Of a stretch of 64,000 bases of DNA, positions 1-11,064 are shown one piece after another. The translations under genes and the position numbers were made by a program. The notes under the pieces were generated by a model. The model saw only the letters and a list, made by a program, of their open reading frames with translations. It was not told where the DNA came from and did not search any database. Positions within the stretch are counted from its first letter, which is position 1, and each line of letters starts with the position of its first letter. Source of the stretch: an uncultured Christensenellaceae bacterium. Lineage in GTDB: Bacteria > Bacillota > Clostridia > Christensenellales > UBA3700. The DNA is taken from the NCBI GenBank assembly GCA_944380285.1, contig CALWGZ010000002.1:124001-188000 (forward strand), given 5' to 3'.

Positions 1-16
1 GCTTGGCGATACCCCT
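1..16 (-). tRNA. tRNA-Gln, 5' end only (cut by window edge)
   Basis: On the minus strand the first 16 bases read as the acceptor 5' arm and start of the D-arm of a tRNA (AGGGGTATCGCCAAGC). This matches the usual start of Firmicutes tRNA-Gln. The anticodon lies outside the window, so the identity is inferred from the D-arm alone. Confidence 0.5.
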
Positions 17-28
17 ATATTTCGTTAG

Positions 29-106
29 TGGGGTGAGTAGAGGGATTCGAACCCTCGGCCTCAAGAGTCACAATCTTGCGCTCTAACCAACTGAGCTATA
101 CCCACC
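29..106 (-). tRNA. tRNA-His (GTG)
   Basis: The minus strand folds as a full cloverleaf. The anticodon loop is TTGTGAC, giving anticodon GTG. The extra 5' G (position 106) faces a discriminator C, the tRNA-His hallmark, and the 3' CCA is encoded (29-31). Confidence 0.95.
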
Positions 107-110
107 GCAA

Positions 111-187
111 TGGCGAGCCTGAAGGGATTTGAACCCCCGACACACGGCTTAGAAGGCCGTTGCTCTATCCAGCTGAGCTACAGGCTC
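111..187 (-). tRNA. tRNA-Arg (TCT)
   Basis: Cloverleaf on the minus strand with acceptor stem GAGCCTG/CAGGCTC, anticodon loop CTTCTAA (anticodon TCT), and an encoded 3' CCA at 111-113. It lies four bases from tRNA-His, so the cluster is probably one transcript. Confidence 0.95.
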
Positions 188-191
188 AAAA

Positions 192-265
192 TGGAGCGGG
201 TGATGGGAATCGAACCCACACGACCAGCTTGGAAGGCTGGGATTCTACCATTGAACTACACCCGC
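192..265 (-). tRNA. tRNA-Gly (TCC)
   Basis: Cloverleaf on the minus strand with acceptor GCGGGTG, anticodon loop CTTCCAA (anticodon TCC) and encoded CCA at 192-194. It is the promoter-proximal member of the tRNA cluster. Confidence 0.95.
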
Positions 266-288
266 ATCACATTCCGTGACGCTTGTAT

Positions 289-317
289 ATTTTAGCAAAA
301 GCCGCCGCGCTTGTCAA
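289..317 (-). promoter_or_regulatory. sigma-A promoter of the tRNA cluster
   Basis: On the minus strand a perfect -35 TTGACA (312-317) is followed after 17 bases by TAAAAT (289-294), about 24 bases before tRNA-Gly. Nothing else is visible between here and 501. Confidence 0.75.
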
Positions 318-501
318 CAATATGCATTTATTTTGTCAAAGAAATCTTGCCAAAGTAGCGCCGCGGCATTGAAAGCCGATTTTTTATGCCGTCTTGCTCG
401 GCGCATCTTGCTTCAAGCCGCGCTCTTTTCGGGCGCAAAATACCCACCGCACGCAATTGAGTGGAACATCTTGGTTTGCCTCAAAAGTTTGCACAAGCCC
501 C

Positions 502-530
502 TTGACGTAACGCTTTTTGCGCTATATAAT
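502..530 (+). promoter_or_regulatory. sigma-A promoter of pyridoxal kinase gene
   Basis: TTGACG (502-507), 17-base spacer, perfect TATAAT (525-530). The expected start site leaves a short leader holding the GGAGG site at 556-560. Confidence 0.8.
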
Positions 531-564
531 ATGGCTATACGCCCCGATGGGCGACGGAGGAACT

Positions 565-1422
565 ATGAAAGATCCCAAAGTTTTGACCATTCAAGATCTG
601 TCCTGCTACGGACAGTGTTCGCTCACCGTCGCGCTGCCGATCATCTCGGCGTGCGGCATCGAGACCGCCGTCATCCCGACAGCGGTATTGTCCACCCATA
701 CCGCATTCAAGGCGGGCTGGACCTTCCGCGATCTGACCGACGACATCGCGCCCATCTCCGCGCATTGGCAGAAGGAGGGGCTGAAATTCGACTGCATCTA
801 CACCGGCTATTTGGGCAGTCCGCGTCAGGTCGATCTCATCCTCGACGCGATCGACAAACACCTCGCACCCAAAGGCCGCGTCGTCGTCGATCCCGCGATG
901 GCGGACGGCGGCAAACTGTATGCCGGCTTTGCGCCCGACTTCCCGTCCCATATGGCGCGCCTTTGCTCCGCCGCGGACATCATCCTGCCCAACATCACTG
1001 AGGCATGCCTGATGACCGGCAAGGAGTTCAAGACGGAATACGACCAAGGCTATATCGAAGACCTGCTCACCGCGTTGAGCAAGCTCGGCTGCCGCCACGT
1101 CGTGTTGACGGGCGTGTCGTTTGACCCCGAAAAATTGGGCGTCGCCGTCCACGACTGCAAAAGCGGCGAGACGCTCTACTACTTCAACGCCAAGCTGCCG
1201 CGTATGTCGCACGGCACCGGCGACGTATATGCGTCCTCTTTTGTCGGCGCGCTCATGCGCGGGATGAACATCTTCGACAGCGCCGCCCTCGCCGCCGACT
1301 ATACGGTCGAGACGATACGCCTGACGATGGACGACGATTCACATTGGTACGGCGTCAAGTTTGAAAAGGCGATCCCCATGCTGATCGGCAGGATCGACGC
1401 CGCGACAGGCAGCGACGACTGA
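565..1422 (+). CDS. pyridoxal/pyridoxamine kinase (PfkB-fold)
   Basis: A 285-residue cytosolic kinase of the PdxY/PdxK branch of the ribokinase superfamily, which phosphorylates B6 vitamers to make pyridoxal 5'-phosphate. The N-terminus carries the QDLSCYGQCSLT element typical of the family, with DPAMAD in the middle. The C-terminal HGTGDVYASSF holds the GTGD motif with the catalytic Asp. Upstream in-frame codons exist, but the start at 565 is preferred because GGAGG sits five bases before it and the promoter ends at 530. It is monocistronic, flanked by its own promoter and a terminator. PLP-dependent ArgD lies further along, but no direct link is visible. Confidence 0.88.
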   Translation: MKDPKVLTIQDLSCYGQCSLTVALPIISACGIETAVIPTAVLSTHTAFKAGWTFRDLTDDIAPISAHWQKEGLKFDCIYTGYLGSPRQVDLILDAIDKHLAPKGRVVVDPAMADGGKLYAGFAPDFPSHMARLCSAADIILPNITEACLMTGKEFKTEYDQGYIEDLLTALSKLGCRHVVLTGVSFDPEKLGVAVHDCKSGETLYYFNAKLPRMSHGTGDVYASSFVGALMRGMNIFDSAALAADYTVETIRLTMDDDSHWYGVKFEKAIPMLIGRIDAATGSDD

Positions 1423-1426
1423 CCTC

Positions 1427-1468
1427 AAAAAATGCGACCGCCGAGAGCGCTCTCGGCGGTCTTTTTTT
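1427..1468. terminator. bidirectional terminator between convergent genes
   Basis: A perfect 13-bp stem (GACCGCCGAGAGC and its complement, 1436-1461) is followed by seven T on the plus strand and preceded by an A-run that gives T's on the minus strand. It can end both pyridoxal kinase and the converging repair gene. Confidence 0.85.
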
Positions 1469-1486
1469 GCGATATGTATCGCGATA

Positions 1487-2185
1487 TCACCTCTTTTTGT
1501 TCCCTTTTCGCGCTTTGACATATTCCGCCGCAAGCCTTGCGGTCTCGCGGTCGACGCGCCGACTGTCTCGCATCTTTCCGGCGCACATCGCAGACGCCGC
1601 CTCGTTCATCGCACCCGACGTCAAGATCTTCGATCCCGCGCCTTTGACCTTCGCTTCGAGCGTACACACGAGCCACGCCGCGCCCATGTCGACATAGTAT
1701 CCGCGTGCACGTATCCCCCTCACGACGTCGCCGATCTCCTCGGCGTATTCCTCTTTGCAAAAGCAGCTCTCTATCGCAATGAGCCCGAACCTCGCCTTGA
1801 ACGGCTCTCGCGCCGTGGCGAACTCCTTCATCGCGTCGAACTCTTCCCTCTTTTTGAATCTGAGACACGAACAGGCGATGTCGCACAGCGCCCAATCGTC
1901 TATGAGCGCCGCATACCCGTCCAACATCTTCACCTTTTGCCCAAGCGGCGCCTTTGAGCCCGCGATCAAAATGCCTTTGAGCATCACATGCTCGTAGCAC
2001 ATCGGCGGCAGCGCGATCACGTCATCCGCCGCGCCCTCTTTTGCAAGTTCTTTTGCCAGCTTGCGCACGTCGGGCACCCTCGCGCCGTACAATTTGTAGC
2101 GAGTATGCGAAAGCCGCGAAAAAAATTCGCGGTTTTTGTCGTCGGCGATCGCCTCTATCCTTGCAAGCAATTGCTCCGCGGTCAT
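1487..2185 (-). CDS. DNA alkylation repair protein (AlkD-like HEAT-repeat glycosylase)
   Basis: A 232-residue protein of the DNA_alkylation (AlkC/AlkD) family, a HEAT-like superhelix that excises positively charged alkylated bases. The sequence shows the family pattern of amphipathic helices, the DDWALCDIACS segment around residues 95-105, and a basic C-terminal tail (KARKGNKKR). The ATG at 2185 overlaps the stop of the upstream lipoprotein gene as ATGA, so translation is probably coupled. The longer upstream reading in this frame lies inside that gene and is rejected. The pairing of a repair enzyme with a secreted transglutaminase is unusual. Confidence 0.8.
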   Translation of the reverse strand: MTAEQLLARIEAIADDKNREFFSRLSHTRYKLYGARVPDVRKLAKELAKEGAADDVIALPPMCYEHVMLKGILIAGSKAPLGQKVKMLDGYAALIDDWALCDIACSCLRFKKREEFDAMKEFATAREPFKARFGLIAIESCFCKEEYAEEIGDVVRGIRARGYYVDMGAAWLVCTLEAKVKGAGSKILTSGAMNEAASAMCAGKMRDSRRVDRETARLAAEYVKARKGNKKR

Positions 2186-5037
2186 ACGCCGTTCACCGAC
2201 ACTGAGACTCCGTCGCCGCTGCCGCAGCGATCGCATTCTCCGTCCCCGTCGCTGTCCGCAAAGCCGTTGCAACACGGCTCGAGCGTCACGCCTACCGCGT
2301 CCGCATATCCGGCGAGAACGTCATAGCTTGAGCAAAACACAAAGACCTCGTCCATGCCCTCCGACTTTGCGTAGTTGACGAGCCTTCTCAGCTCCTCTGC
2401 GCTCGAGATATAGTAATTGCCGACATAGGCGCCGTACTCGAAATAGGTCTCCGAAAAGCGGTTGTGGTCGCCGTCCGGCGCATAATACGGCAACGTATCC
2501 TCGGTGTCCTCTTTGTGGTTGGTCGCCGCCTCGGGAGTGGACAGCATCAAATAGTCATGATCGAACATTTCGACCGTATCCCCGACCGCACGCGCGTTAG
2601 ACCAAGTGGAATCGACGACATACCACACGCCGTCGACGAACACTTTGTTCCACGCGTGTTTGACGCCGCGCGACGTGCCGCCCACTTTGAGGCAGGTGAT
2701 GTTTTCGATCCCGCACAACAGCGTGACCGCCTTTGCGATGCCGTTGCAGACCGCGACGCCGTCGTCGAACACGCCTTCGAGGAAAAAGCAATTATATTTG
2801 TAGAACGCGTTGTACGCGTCGGAGTTCACGTTCACCCCGTCCATCTCGTCCGCCGCCGAATAGTCGTAGACGACGTTTTTGCCCATCCAGTCGTATATGA
2901 CGTGCACCTTCTCCGCGTCCGTCATATCGTCGTCGATATAGGTGCGGCAGACTTCGAGCGCCTTCTCGTATATGCGTTCGGCGGCGCTGCCCGGGACGGG
3001 CTGAGGCTTGTACCCCTGCTCGACCGCAAAGAACAATTGATCCGATGTCGAGACGACCGCGGTCTTTGTTCTTTCTTCGATCGGGAAGTCGTCGAAGCGA
3101 TCGCCGCGGCTCGACACGGTCAAGTGGAAATCGTTGTTTTCGCTCTCGGTATATTTGACAAAGCCGGGTCTGTCGTCGGGCGAGACCGAAGGCTCGGTCG
3201 CCGAGTACAATATGACGCCGATACTGTTCACCTCGACGGAATCTTCGGGCATGACCGCCGCTTTCAGCTTGTACGCCTCTTTGTACGAAGTGAACGCCGT
3301 GGTGTTGATCTTGCTCAGCAATGCGGACTGCGAAAAGCCGAGCGCGTCAAAGTCGAAGTATGCCGTCAAATAGCTCATCTGCGTATCGACCGGCTGACCG
3401 TTGACGTCAAGGGGAAATGATTTTGTCGGCAGTTCGTCGAAATAGAGCAACATATATTGCGCCAAATTTTCGAGTTCCTCTTGGCTGTCGACATAGAGGT
3501 TGACCTTTTCGCCCAGCCATGTGTAGCCCTTCTCGGGGTCGAGATATTTTTCGAGCGCGTCGAGATCGGCGGTGAAAGCGACTGTCTCGCTGACGGCGAG
3601 TTCGTCTTTATATATGCTTTTAATCAACACAGAGTCGTTTTTTTGTATCTTCCCTGTCAATATTACGCGCCCGTCAATGAACATCTCTGGGTGCTCTTTG
3701 CTCGAATACTCGGCGTCGCCTATGCAGACGATATACTCTTCAGCCGCCGCGTCGCACTTGTACTCAAGCACGACCTCGGGCCAGCACTCGTCGAAGTTCA
3801 ACTTCAAGTCATAGCACATCAAATTGCGCGAATAGACATATAGGTACGCGGTCGCAACGCCGTCGCGGGTGAAGATCTCGACCTTGTGCGCGCCGCGCTC
3901 GAGCGAGAGCAGATACTCCTCCTTGATCGTCAGCACGTCCCTGTCCGCACCGAACTTTGCGTCGTCGTCATAGCTCGACCCGACGTCGATCAACTTGCCG
4001 TCGACGGCGACTTGATAGTAGTTGCCGTCCTGTGCCGCGTTGCCCCTCGTGTCCGTGTTGCCGAGTCCGACGACGATGTCGCCGCCGTCCGTCTTGTCAT
4101 AGCAAAGCAGGCACGCGCCGCCGCCGATCGATATCGCTTCCGCGGCGTTTTCGGATACGAGCACGAACTGCCTGACGATCGAACCGTCCTCAAAGATCAG
4201 CTCGACGGGCACGGTCGTATCGCCGTTGTATTGCGCAAACGTCGTCGCATCGATGACGACCTTGCCGTCCTGATACGTCCAAACCGCCTCGCTGCCCGCG
4301 GCAGTGACAGACGCCGGCGCGGTCGCGACGGCGATCTCGGTCCCGCCGCCGAGAGGCGCCGAAAAGAGCGCGACCGTTGCCGCGGCTTTTTCGACGCGGT
4401 CGATGCGGAATGTCTCGACCGAGCCGTCCGCCAGCGCGACATAATACATCTCGTGCTGACCGGGGTCGAGCGCGGAAAGCGCGCTCTCGTACAACACGAT
4501 GCAGCCGTTTTCAAACCGCCACTCGCGCGCGGAAAGATCTCCTCTCACCGCACCCGCGACCGCAGTCGGCTCGCTGTCGGAATTGACATACACGGCGATC
4601 GCGCCGCAGCCGGGATAATAATAGTTTTGGAAATAGGGGATGACGGGCATGTCCTCGAGCGCCGCCGCGGCAGACGCCGTCCAATCGACGACCGTATCGG
4701 TCTGTGTGTTGACGCGGACGACGGTGATCGAAGCCGGCTCGGACTTCCCTCGCGAAGAGACCGCGGTGACGGTGACTACGAACGTGCCGTAGTCTGTGAT
4801 CGCGTATTGCGTTGCGGAAGTCGAAGTGTCGACGACAGTCGCGCCGCTCTCCTCGTCGACGATCGCGATCTCATAGCCGCTTGCGAACAGCACCTTGTTC
4901 CAACGCACGACGCCGGAGACCTTGTCGTATTCGAGCTTTGGCGCCGACGGCGTCAAAAGCGAGCAGCCGACAAAGAGCGTCGCTGCCAGCAAGGCGACCG
5001 TGATCGCCGCCATGACCGTCACAAGCGTTTTCTTCAT
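2182..5037 (-). CDS. secreted lipoprotein with Fn3-like and transglutaminase-like domains
   Basis: A 951-residue protein. A hydrophobic signal ends at lipobox LFVGC (Cys25). An Fn3-like module occupies about residues 33-110. A long middle part of beta-rich modules is not recognised. A transglutaminase-like cysteine-protease fold follows around residues 700-830, with an intact predicted triad: Cys764 in AVCNG, His794 in KHAWN, Asp809 in VDSTW. Bacterial proteins of this family act on peptides or wall-linked substrates outside the cell; the substrate here is unknown. The C-terminus ends in a Cys- and Asp-rich tail (DSDGDGECDRC), perhaps metal binding. No ribosome-binding site precedes the ATG, and the promoter -10 ends six bases upstream. 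Confidence 0.8.
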   Translation of the reverse strand: MKKTLVTVMAAITVALLAATLFVGCSLLTPSAPKLEYDKVSGVVRWNKVLFASGYEIAIVDEESGATVVDTSTSATQYAITDYGTFVVTVTAVSSRGKSEPASITVVRVNTQTDTVVDWTASAAAALEDMPVIPYFQNYYYPGCGAIAVYVNSDSEPTAVAGAVRGDLSAREWRFENGCIVLYESALSALDPGQHEMYYVALADGSVETFRIDRVEKAAATVALFSAPLGGGTEIAVATAPASVTAAGSEAVWTYQDGKVVIDATTFAQYNGDTTVPVELIFEDGSIVRQFVLVSENAAEAISIGGGACLLCYDKTDGGDIVVGLGNTDTRGNAAQDGNYYQVAVDGKLIDVGSSYDDDAKFGADRDVLTIKEEYLLSLERGAHKVEIFTRDGVATAYLYVYSRNLMCYDLKLNFDECWPEVVLEYKCDAAAEEYIVCIGDAEYSSKEHPEMFIDGRVILTGKIQKNDSVLIKSIYKDELAVSETVAFTADLDALEKYLDPEKGYTWLGEKVNLYVDSQEELENLAQYMLLYFDELPTKSFPLDVNGQPVDTQMSYLTAYFDFDALGFSQSALLSKINTTAFTSYKEAYKLKAAVMPEDSVEVNSIGVILYSATEPSVSPDDRPGFVKYTESENNDFHLTVSSRGDRFDDFPIEERTKTAVVSTSDQLFFAVEQGYKPQPVPGSAAERIYEKALEVCRTYIDDDMTDAEKVHVIYDWMGKNVVYDYSAADEMDGVNVNSDAYNAFYKYNCFFLEGVFDDGVAVCNGIAKAVTLLCGIENITCLKVGGTSRGVKHAWNKVFVDGVWYVVDSTWSNARAVGDTVEMFDHDYLMLSTPEAATNHKEDTEDTLPYYAPDGDHNRFSETYFEYGAYVGNYYISSAEELRRLVNYAKSEGMDEVFVFCSSYDVLAGYADAVGVTLEPCCNGFADSDGDGECDRCGSGDGVSVSVNGV

Positions 5038-5043
5038 ACAAAT

Positions 5044-5072
5044 ATAATATCATATCGCGCGCGCGTTGGCAA
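5044..5072 (-). promoter_or_regulatory. promoter of transglutaminase lipoprotein, leaderless arrangement
   Basis: Minus strand TTGCCA (5067-5072), 17-base spacer, TATTAT (5044-5049). Only six bases (ATTTGT) separate the -10 box from the ATG at 5037, so the expected +1 falls on the start codon. No Shine-Dalgarno sequence is present. Confidence 0.7.
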
Positions 5073-5108
5073 GTACGCGCGCCTCGCAGTCTGTATGTGC
5101 GTATCGAT

Positions 5109-5137
5109 CAAAAAAATACGGACGGCGACCGCCGTCC
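5109..5137 (-). terminator. terminator of the antiporter gene
   Basis: Minus-strand stem GGACGGC..GCCGTCC (5120-5137) followed by a T-run (A-run at 5110-5116 on plus), directly after the stop at 5144. Confidence 0.75.
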
Positions 5138-5143
5138 GCGAAG

Positions 5144-6493
5144 TTATCCGTTCTGCCCGTCCTGCGGCGCGCCGTCGCCATTGTTTTGCTCGGGCGCCTG
5201 CGCGGAGGAGTCGCCGCCCTCGAGCGAAGCGATCAATTCCTCTCTCGCGAGAGGCGTGGGCGGGGTCTGCATGTCACCGTCGTCGTATTGCGGGAATTTG
5301 CGGAACGCAACTTTGAGTATGATCGGGGTGATCAGCGACGACACGACGACCAGCAAGATGACCGCCGGCATATACGCGCCGTCGATCAAGCCCAGCTCCA
5401 CTCCCTTTTGGGCGACGATCAGGCACACCTCTCCCCTGACCATCATTCCTACGCCGACTTCAACGCTCTCGCCGAACTTGTACCTGCACATCAGACAGCC
5501 GACTCCGCAGCCGAGCAGCTTCGCCGCAAGTCCCGCGACGATGAACACGAGACTGAACCCTATCACCGTCCAATTGAAGTTTTCGACCAGCGCGCCGTAG
5601 TCGAGCGAAATGCCGATATTCGCAAAGAAAATGGGGCCGAACAGCATATACGCGCTCATATCGACGCGGCGTTCGACATAGTCGGATTGATTCATATTTG
5701 ACATCATCATACCGGCGACGAACGCGCCCGTGATCGCCGCGACTCCGAACAATTCCTCCGCGCCCCAGCCGAACAGGAACGCCATCGCCAGCCCGAAAAT
5801 GGACAGGCGGCGCGTATGCGGGAAGCGCTTTGCGAGAAATTTGAAGAGGAAGTGCACCGCGACGCCGACCGCAATCGCGATGACGAAGAAGAACAACACG
5901 TTGACCAGCGTGACGACCCCCTCGGACACGCCGCTCATATCTCCGGCGCAAAGTTCGATGAACTTGTATCCCCAGGTGGTCGGCTCGACCTGCCCCGCGG
6001 TGAACGCGAGGATGACGATGCCGATGATGTCGTCGAGCACCGCGGCGGTGACGATCGTCGCGCCGACTTTGCCGTGCAATTTGCCGAGTTCTCTCAGCAC
6101 GGACACGGTGATGCCGACCGACGTCGCCGTCAGGATGACGCCGAAGAACAGCCTTTGCTTGAACTCGAGCCCGGGGATCATAAACGACACCCCAAGCCCC
6201 GCCGCAAGCGGCACGATCACGCCGAGAGAGGTGATCAAAAGGGATGCGGCGCCGTTGCGTTTGAGTTCCTTGAAGTTTGTCTCCAACCCCGCCGAAAACA
6301 TGATCATGACCACGCCGATCTCGGCGAACGGTTTGAGTTCCTGCTTGTCGGACACGAGACCGGTCACGCCGATGATGATACCGGCGAGCAACGAGCCGAG
6401 CACCTGCGGCAGCCCTATCTTGCGAACGAGGATGTCAAGCAGCTTGCTGAGCAGCAAAACTATCGCCAAATGCAGAAAAACAGAATAGTCCAT
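5144..6493 (-). CDS. cation:proton antiporter (CPA2 / KefB-type)
   Basis: A 449-residue integral membrane protein of the monovalent cation:proton antiporter-2 family, exchanging Na+ or K+ for H+ across the cytoplasmic membrane. About twelve hydrophobic segments run from residue 5 to about 400. The family elements LPQVLGSLLAGIIIG (first helices), FSAGLETNF, and TAAVLDDIIGIV with the paired Asp of the ion site are all present. The tail after residue 400 is short, polar and Gln/Pro/Gly-rich, with no TrkA-N/RCK domain, so this is the antiporter core alone. The start has GGAG eight bases upstream. It has its own promoter and terminator. The transported ion cannot be told from sequence. Confidence 0.87.
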   Translation of the reverse strand: MDYSVFLHLAIVLLLSKLLDILVRKIGLPQVLGSLLAGIIIGVTGLVSDKQELKPFAEIGVVMIMFSAGLETNFKELKRNGAASLLITSLGVIVPLAAGLGVSFMIPGLEFKQRLFFGVILTATSVGITVSVLRELGKLHGKVGATIVTAAVLDDIIGIVILAFTAGQVEPTTWGYKFIELCAGDMSGVSEGVVTLVNVLFFFVIAIAVGVAVHFLFKFLAKRFPHTRRLSIFGLAMAFLFGWGAEELFGVAAITGAFVAGMMMSNMNQSDYVERRVDMSAYMLFGPIFFANIGISLDYGALVENFNWTVIGFSLVFIVAGLAAKLLGCGVGCLMCRYKFGESVEVGVGMMVRGEVCLIVAQKGVELGLIDGAYMPAVILLVVVSSLITPIILKVAFRKFPQYDDGDMQTPPTPLAREELIASLEGGDSSAQAPEQNNGDGAPQDGQNG

Positions 6494-6524
6494 ATCTTAT
6501 CTCCGCTTATATCTCCGACTAACG

Positions 6525-6553
6525 ATTATATGCCTCGCGCGCGGATTTGTCAA
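6525..6553 (-). promoter_or_regulatory. sigma-A promoter of the antiporter gene
   Basis: Minus strand TTGACA (6548-6553), 17-base spacer, TATAAT (6525-6530): a perfect consensus match. Confidence 0.85.
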
Positions 6554-6573
6554 ACGCGCACGCAAAAGAGCAC

Positions 6574-6597
6574 AAAAAAATTGCCCTTACGGACAAT
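6574..6597 (-). terminator. terminator of the YdbC-like gene
   Basis: Minus strand stem ATTGTCC-gtaa-GGGCAAT (6580-6597) followed by seven T, 15 bases after the stop codon. Confidence 0.7.
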
Positions 6598-6611
6598 TCT
6601 TTCGATCGATG

Positions 6612-6839
6612 TCACTCTGCGAGGATCTCATCGAGAAGTTTTTTGAGGTTCTCGATCTCCTCGCGGCTGAGCGTGACGCCCTTGCCCATCTTCTCTCCGT
6701 CGGGGGACCACTCGCGGATGTCGTACTTGGGTTCCCTGTTGTTCCAGCTGATGAGCTTTATCTCCTTCTTCCAGCCCTTGTCCGACTCGGACAGGCTGCC
6801 GTAAGTCTTGACGACTTCGTATTCGAATTCTCTCGGCAT
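6612..6839 (-). CDS. YdbC/PC4-like ssDNA-binding protein
   Basis: A 75-residue protein of the YbdC/YdbC family, which has the PC4 transcriptional-coactivator fold and binds single-stranded DNA as a dimer. The pattern is four strands (EYEVVKTYGSL, WKKEIKLISWN, YDIREWSPDG, KGVTLS) then one amphipathic helix (EEIENLKKLLDEIL). The RWSP-like segment IREWSPDG matches the family. The start at 6839 is chosen because GGAGGAG lies seven bases upstream; the further upstream frame covers the promoter. It is monocistronic. Confidence 0.82.
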   Translation of the reverse strand: MPREFEYEVVKTYGSLSESDKGWKKEIKLISWNNREPKYDIREWSPDGEKMGKGVTLSREEIENLKKLLDEILAE

Positions 6840-6879
6840 TTCAATTCTCCTCCCGTCGCGCGCGGCGACCTTTTTCTTT

Positions 6880-6908
6880 ATTATAACACAGACTTGCGCG
6901 CATTTCAA
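6880..6908 (-). promoter_or_regulatory. sigma-A promoter of the YdbC-like gene
   Basis: Minus strand TTGAAA (6903-6908), 17-base spacer, TATAAT (6880-6885). Confidence 0.75.
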
Positions 6909-6975
6909 TAATATTTTTAATTTTATTTAAAAATATTACGCGCGCCCGCGCGCCTGTATTATATATAGATAGAGA

Positions 6976-6997
6976 AGGCGCCCGCGGAATGGGCGCC
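6976..6997 (-). terminator. hairpin downstream of beta-galactosidase gene
   Basis: GGCGCCC/GGGCGCC stem six bases past the stop at 7004. The sequence after it on the minus strand is only moderately T-rich, so it may be a weak terminator or a 3' stabilising hairpin. Confidence 0.4.
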
Positions 6998-7003
6998 TCG
7001 TCG

Positions 7004-10111
<3,108 letters not shown>

Positions 10112-10492
10112 CTAAGAGCGGTTTATTGAGACGGAGAAAGGAAATACCGACGCGACGGCGACCTTGATCCACTGAAAGGCGATCGGCAGCGCGACCACGG
10201 TCGCCGCGGACAGCAGCGCAAAGATCATCGAAAACACCCCGACCGCGACCCCTCCCGTCGCCGCCCAAAGCGTGCCGACCACGGGCGCGGAGGGGACGAG
10301 GGTCACCTTTTTGCCGAAAGGCTTGTAGACGAATCGCCCTATTTTGAAGAAGGAGACGGCAAGCGGCGCGCCGACCACGGTCAGCGCGGCGGCAACGCCC
10401 AGCGCGAACCAGATCAGACACAGCGCGACCCCGCCGAACACCTTCCAATAGAGATTGCCGATCGACTTCAATGCATATCTCAATGCCTTCAC
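10112..10492 (-). CDS. YccF-like small membrane protein
   Basis: A 126-residue membrane protein with two hydrophobic blocks (about residues 18-48 and 72-108). The first block followed by FFKIGRFVYKPFGKKV resembles the YccF domain, whose hallmark is a hydrophobic helix leading into a KxxxxxxxPFG element. Function of the family is unknown. The start is GTG at 10492. No ribosome-binding site precedes it, and the -10 box ends six bases upstream, so the transcript may begin at the GTG. Confidence 0.65.
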   Translation of the reverse strand: MKALRYALKSIGNLYWKVFGGVALCLIWFALGVAAALTVVGAPLAVSFFKIGRFVYKPFGKKVTLVPSAPVVGTLWAATGGVAVGVFSMIFALLSAATVVALPIAFQWIKVAVASVFPFSVSINRS

Positions 10493-10498
10493 ACATCA

Positions 10499-10527
10499 AG
10501 TATGCGCAAAAATCATATTATCGACAA
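10499..10527 (-). promoter_or_regulatory. promoter of YccF-like gene, leaderless arrangement
   Basis: Minus strand TTGTCG (10522-10527), 17-base spacer, CATACT (10499-10504), then six bases (TGATGT) and the GTG start. No Shine-Dalgarno sequence. Confidence 0.55.
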
Positions 10528-10551
10528 GGCGCGCTGACGCACACGGGCACC

Positions 10552-10585
10552 AAAAAATCGCCGCGGACGAAGACGTCCGCGGCGA
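10552..10585 (-). terminator. terminator of the pflB-pflA operon
   Basis: Long stem TCGCCGCGGACG with a four-base loop and perfect complement (10558-10585), followed by six T on the minus strand, 17 bases after the last stop. Confidence 0.85.
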
Positions 10586-10602
10586 TAGCGCTCATATCTG
10601 TT

Positions 10603-11064
10603 TCAGGCGATTAGACCTTCTCTTTTCAATTCCTCTTCGATCAGCGAGACCGAATCGAGCACATATTTTATGCACGGTCTTATGCCGTCCGCTGCCGGCG
10701 ACGGCACGTCGGGGACATATCCTTCCGTCAATTCTTTGACCTTTTTGAGCAGCTCGGGGCAGTTGTCCGTGCCGCCGTTGAGCGCCTTGAATTTGCCGTC
10801 TAATTCGGAGATCACGCGGTACACTTCCGTCTTGTCGATCGGCGTGCCGTCCTCTCTCCTCCTGACAAGTCCCAGCACCATGCCCATCGCCGAGACCGCG
10901 CCGCAGAGGTTGCGCGTAAAGCCGAAGCCGCAGCCGAACGACACCGCGACCGACTCCAGCGTAGCGCGGTCGAGAGGAAGGACGTCCTCGAACGCCATCA
11001 GCACCGCCGGCGCGCAGCCGTAGCCCTTTTTGAAATAGTCGTATGCCTTTTGTCTTCTGTTCAT
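10603..11064 (-). CDS. C_GCAxxG_C_C family putative redox protein
   Basis: A 153-residue protein. The motif GYGCAPAVLMAF near residue 15 is followed by FGCGFG and NLCGAVSAMG, then Cys near NCPELL and a last Cys in RPCIKYV, the cysteine order that names this family. Members are thought to bind a metal or act in redox chemistry; none of the roles is well proven. Its ATG overlaps the pflA stop (ATGA), so it is the third, coupled gene of the pfl operon, which suggests a job in activation, protection or repair of this oxygen-sensitive pathway. This link is inferred from position only. Confidence 0.8.
   Translation of the reverse strand: MNRRQKAYDYFKKGYGCAPAVLMAFEDVLPLDRATLESVAVSFGCGFGFTRNLCGAVSAMGMVLGLVRRREDGTPIDKTEVYRVISELDGKFKALNGGTDNCPELLKKVKELTEGYVPDVPSPAADGIRPCIKYVLDSVSLIEEELKREGLIA

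Noticed and set aside
3886-5316. Long open plus-strand frame opposite the transglutaminase gene
   Set aside because: It is the mirror of a GC-rich coding strand, has an Arg/Asp/Val-rich composition without a family match, and no ribosome-binding site.
6976-6997. Riboswitch-like element after the beta-galactosidase gene
   Set aside because: It is a simple GC hairpin at a gene end, without further conserved structure.
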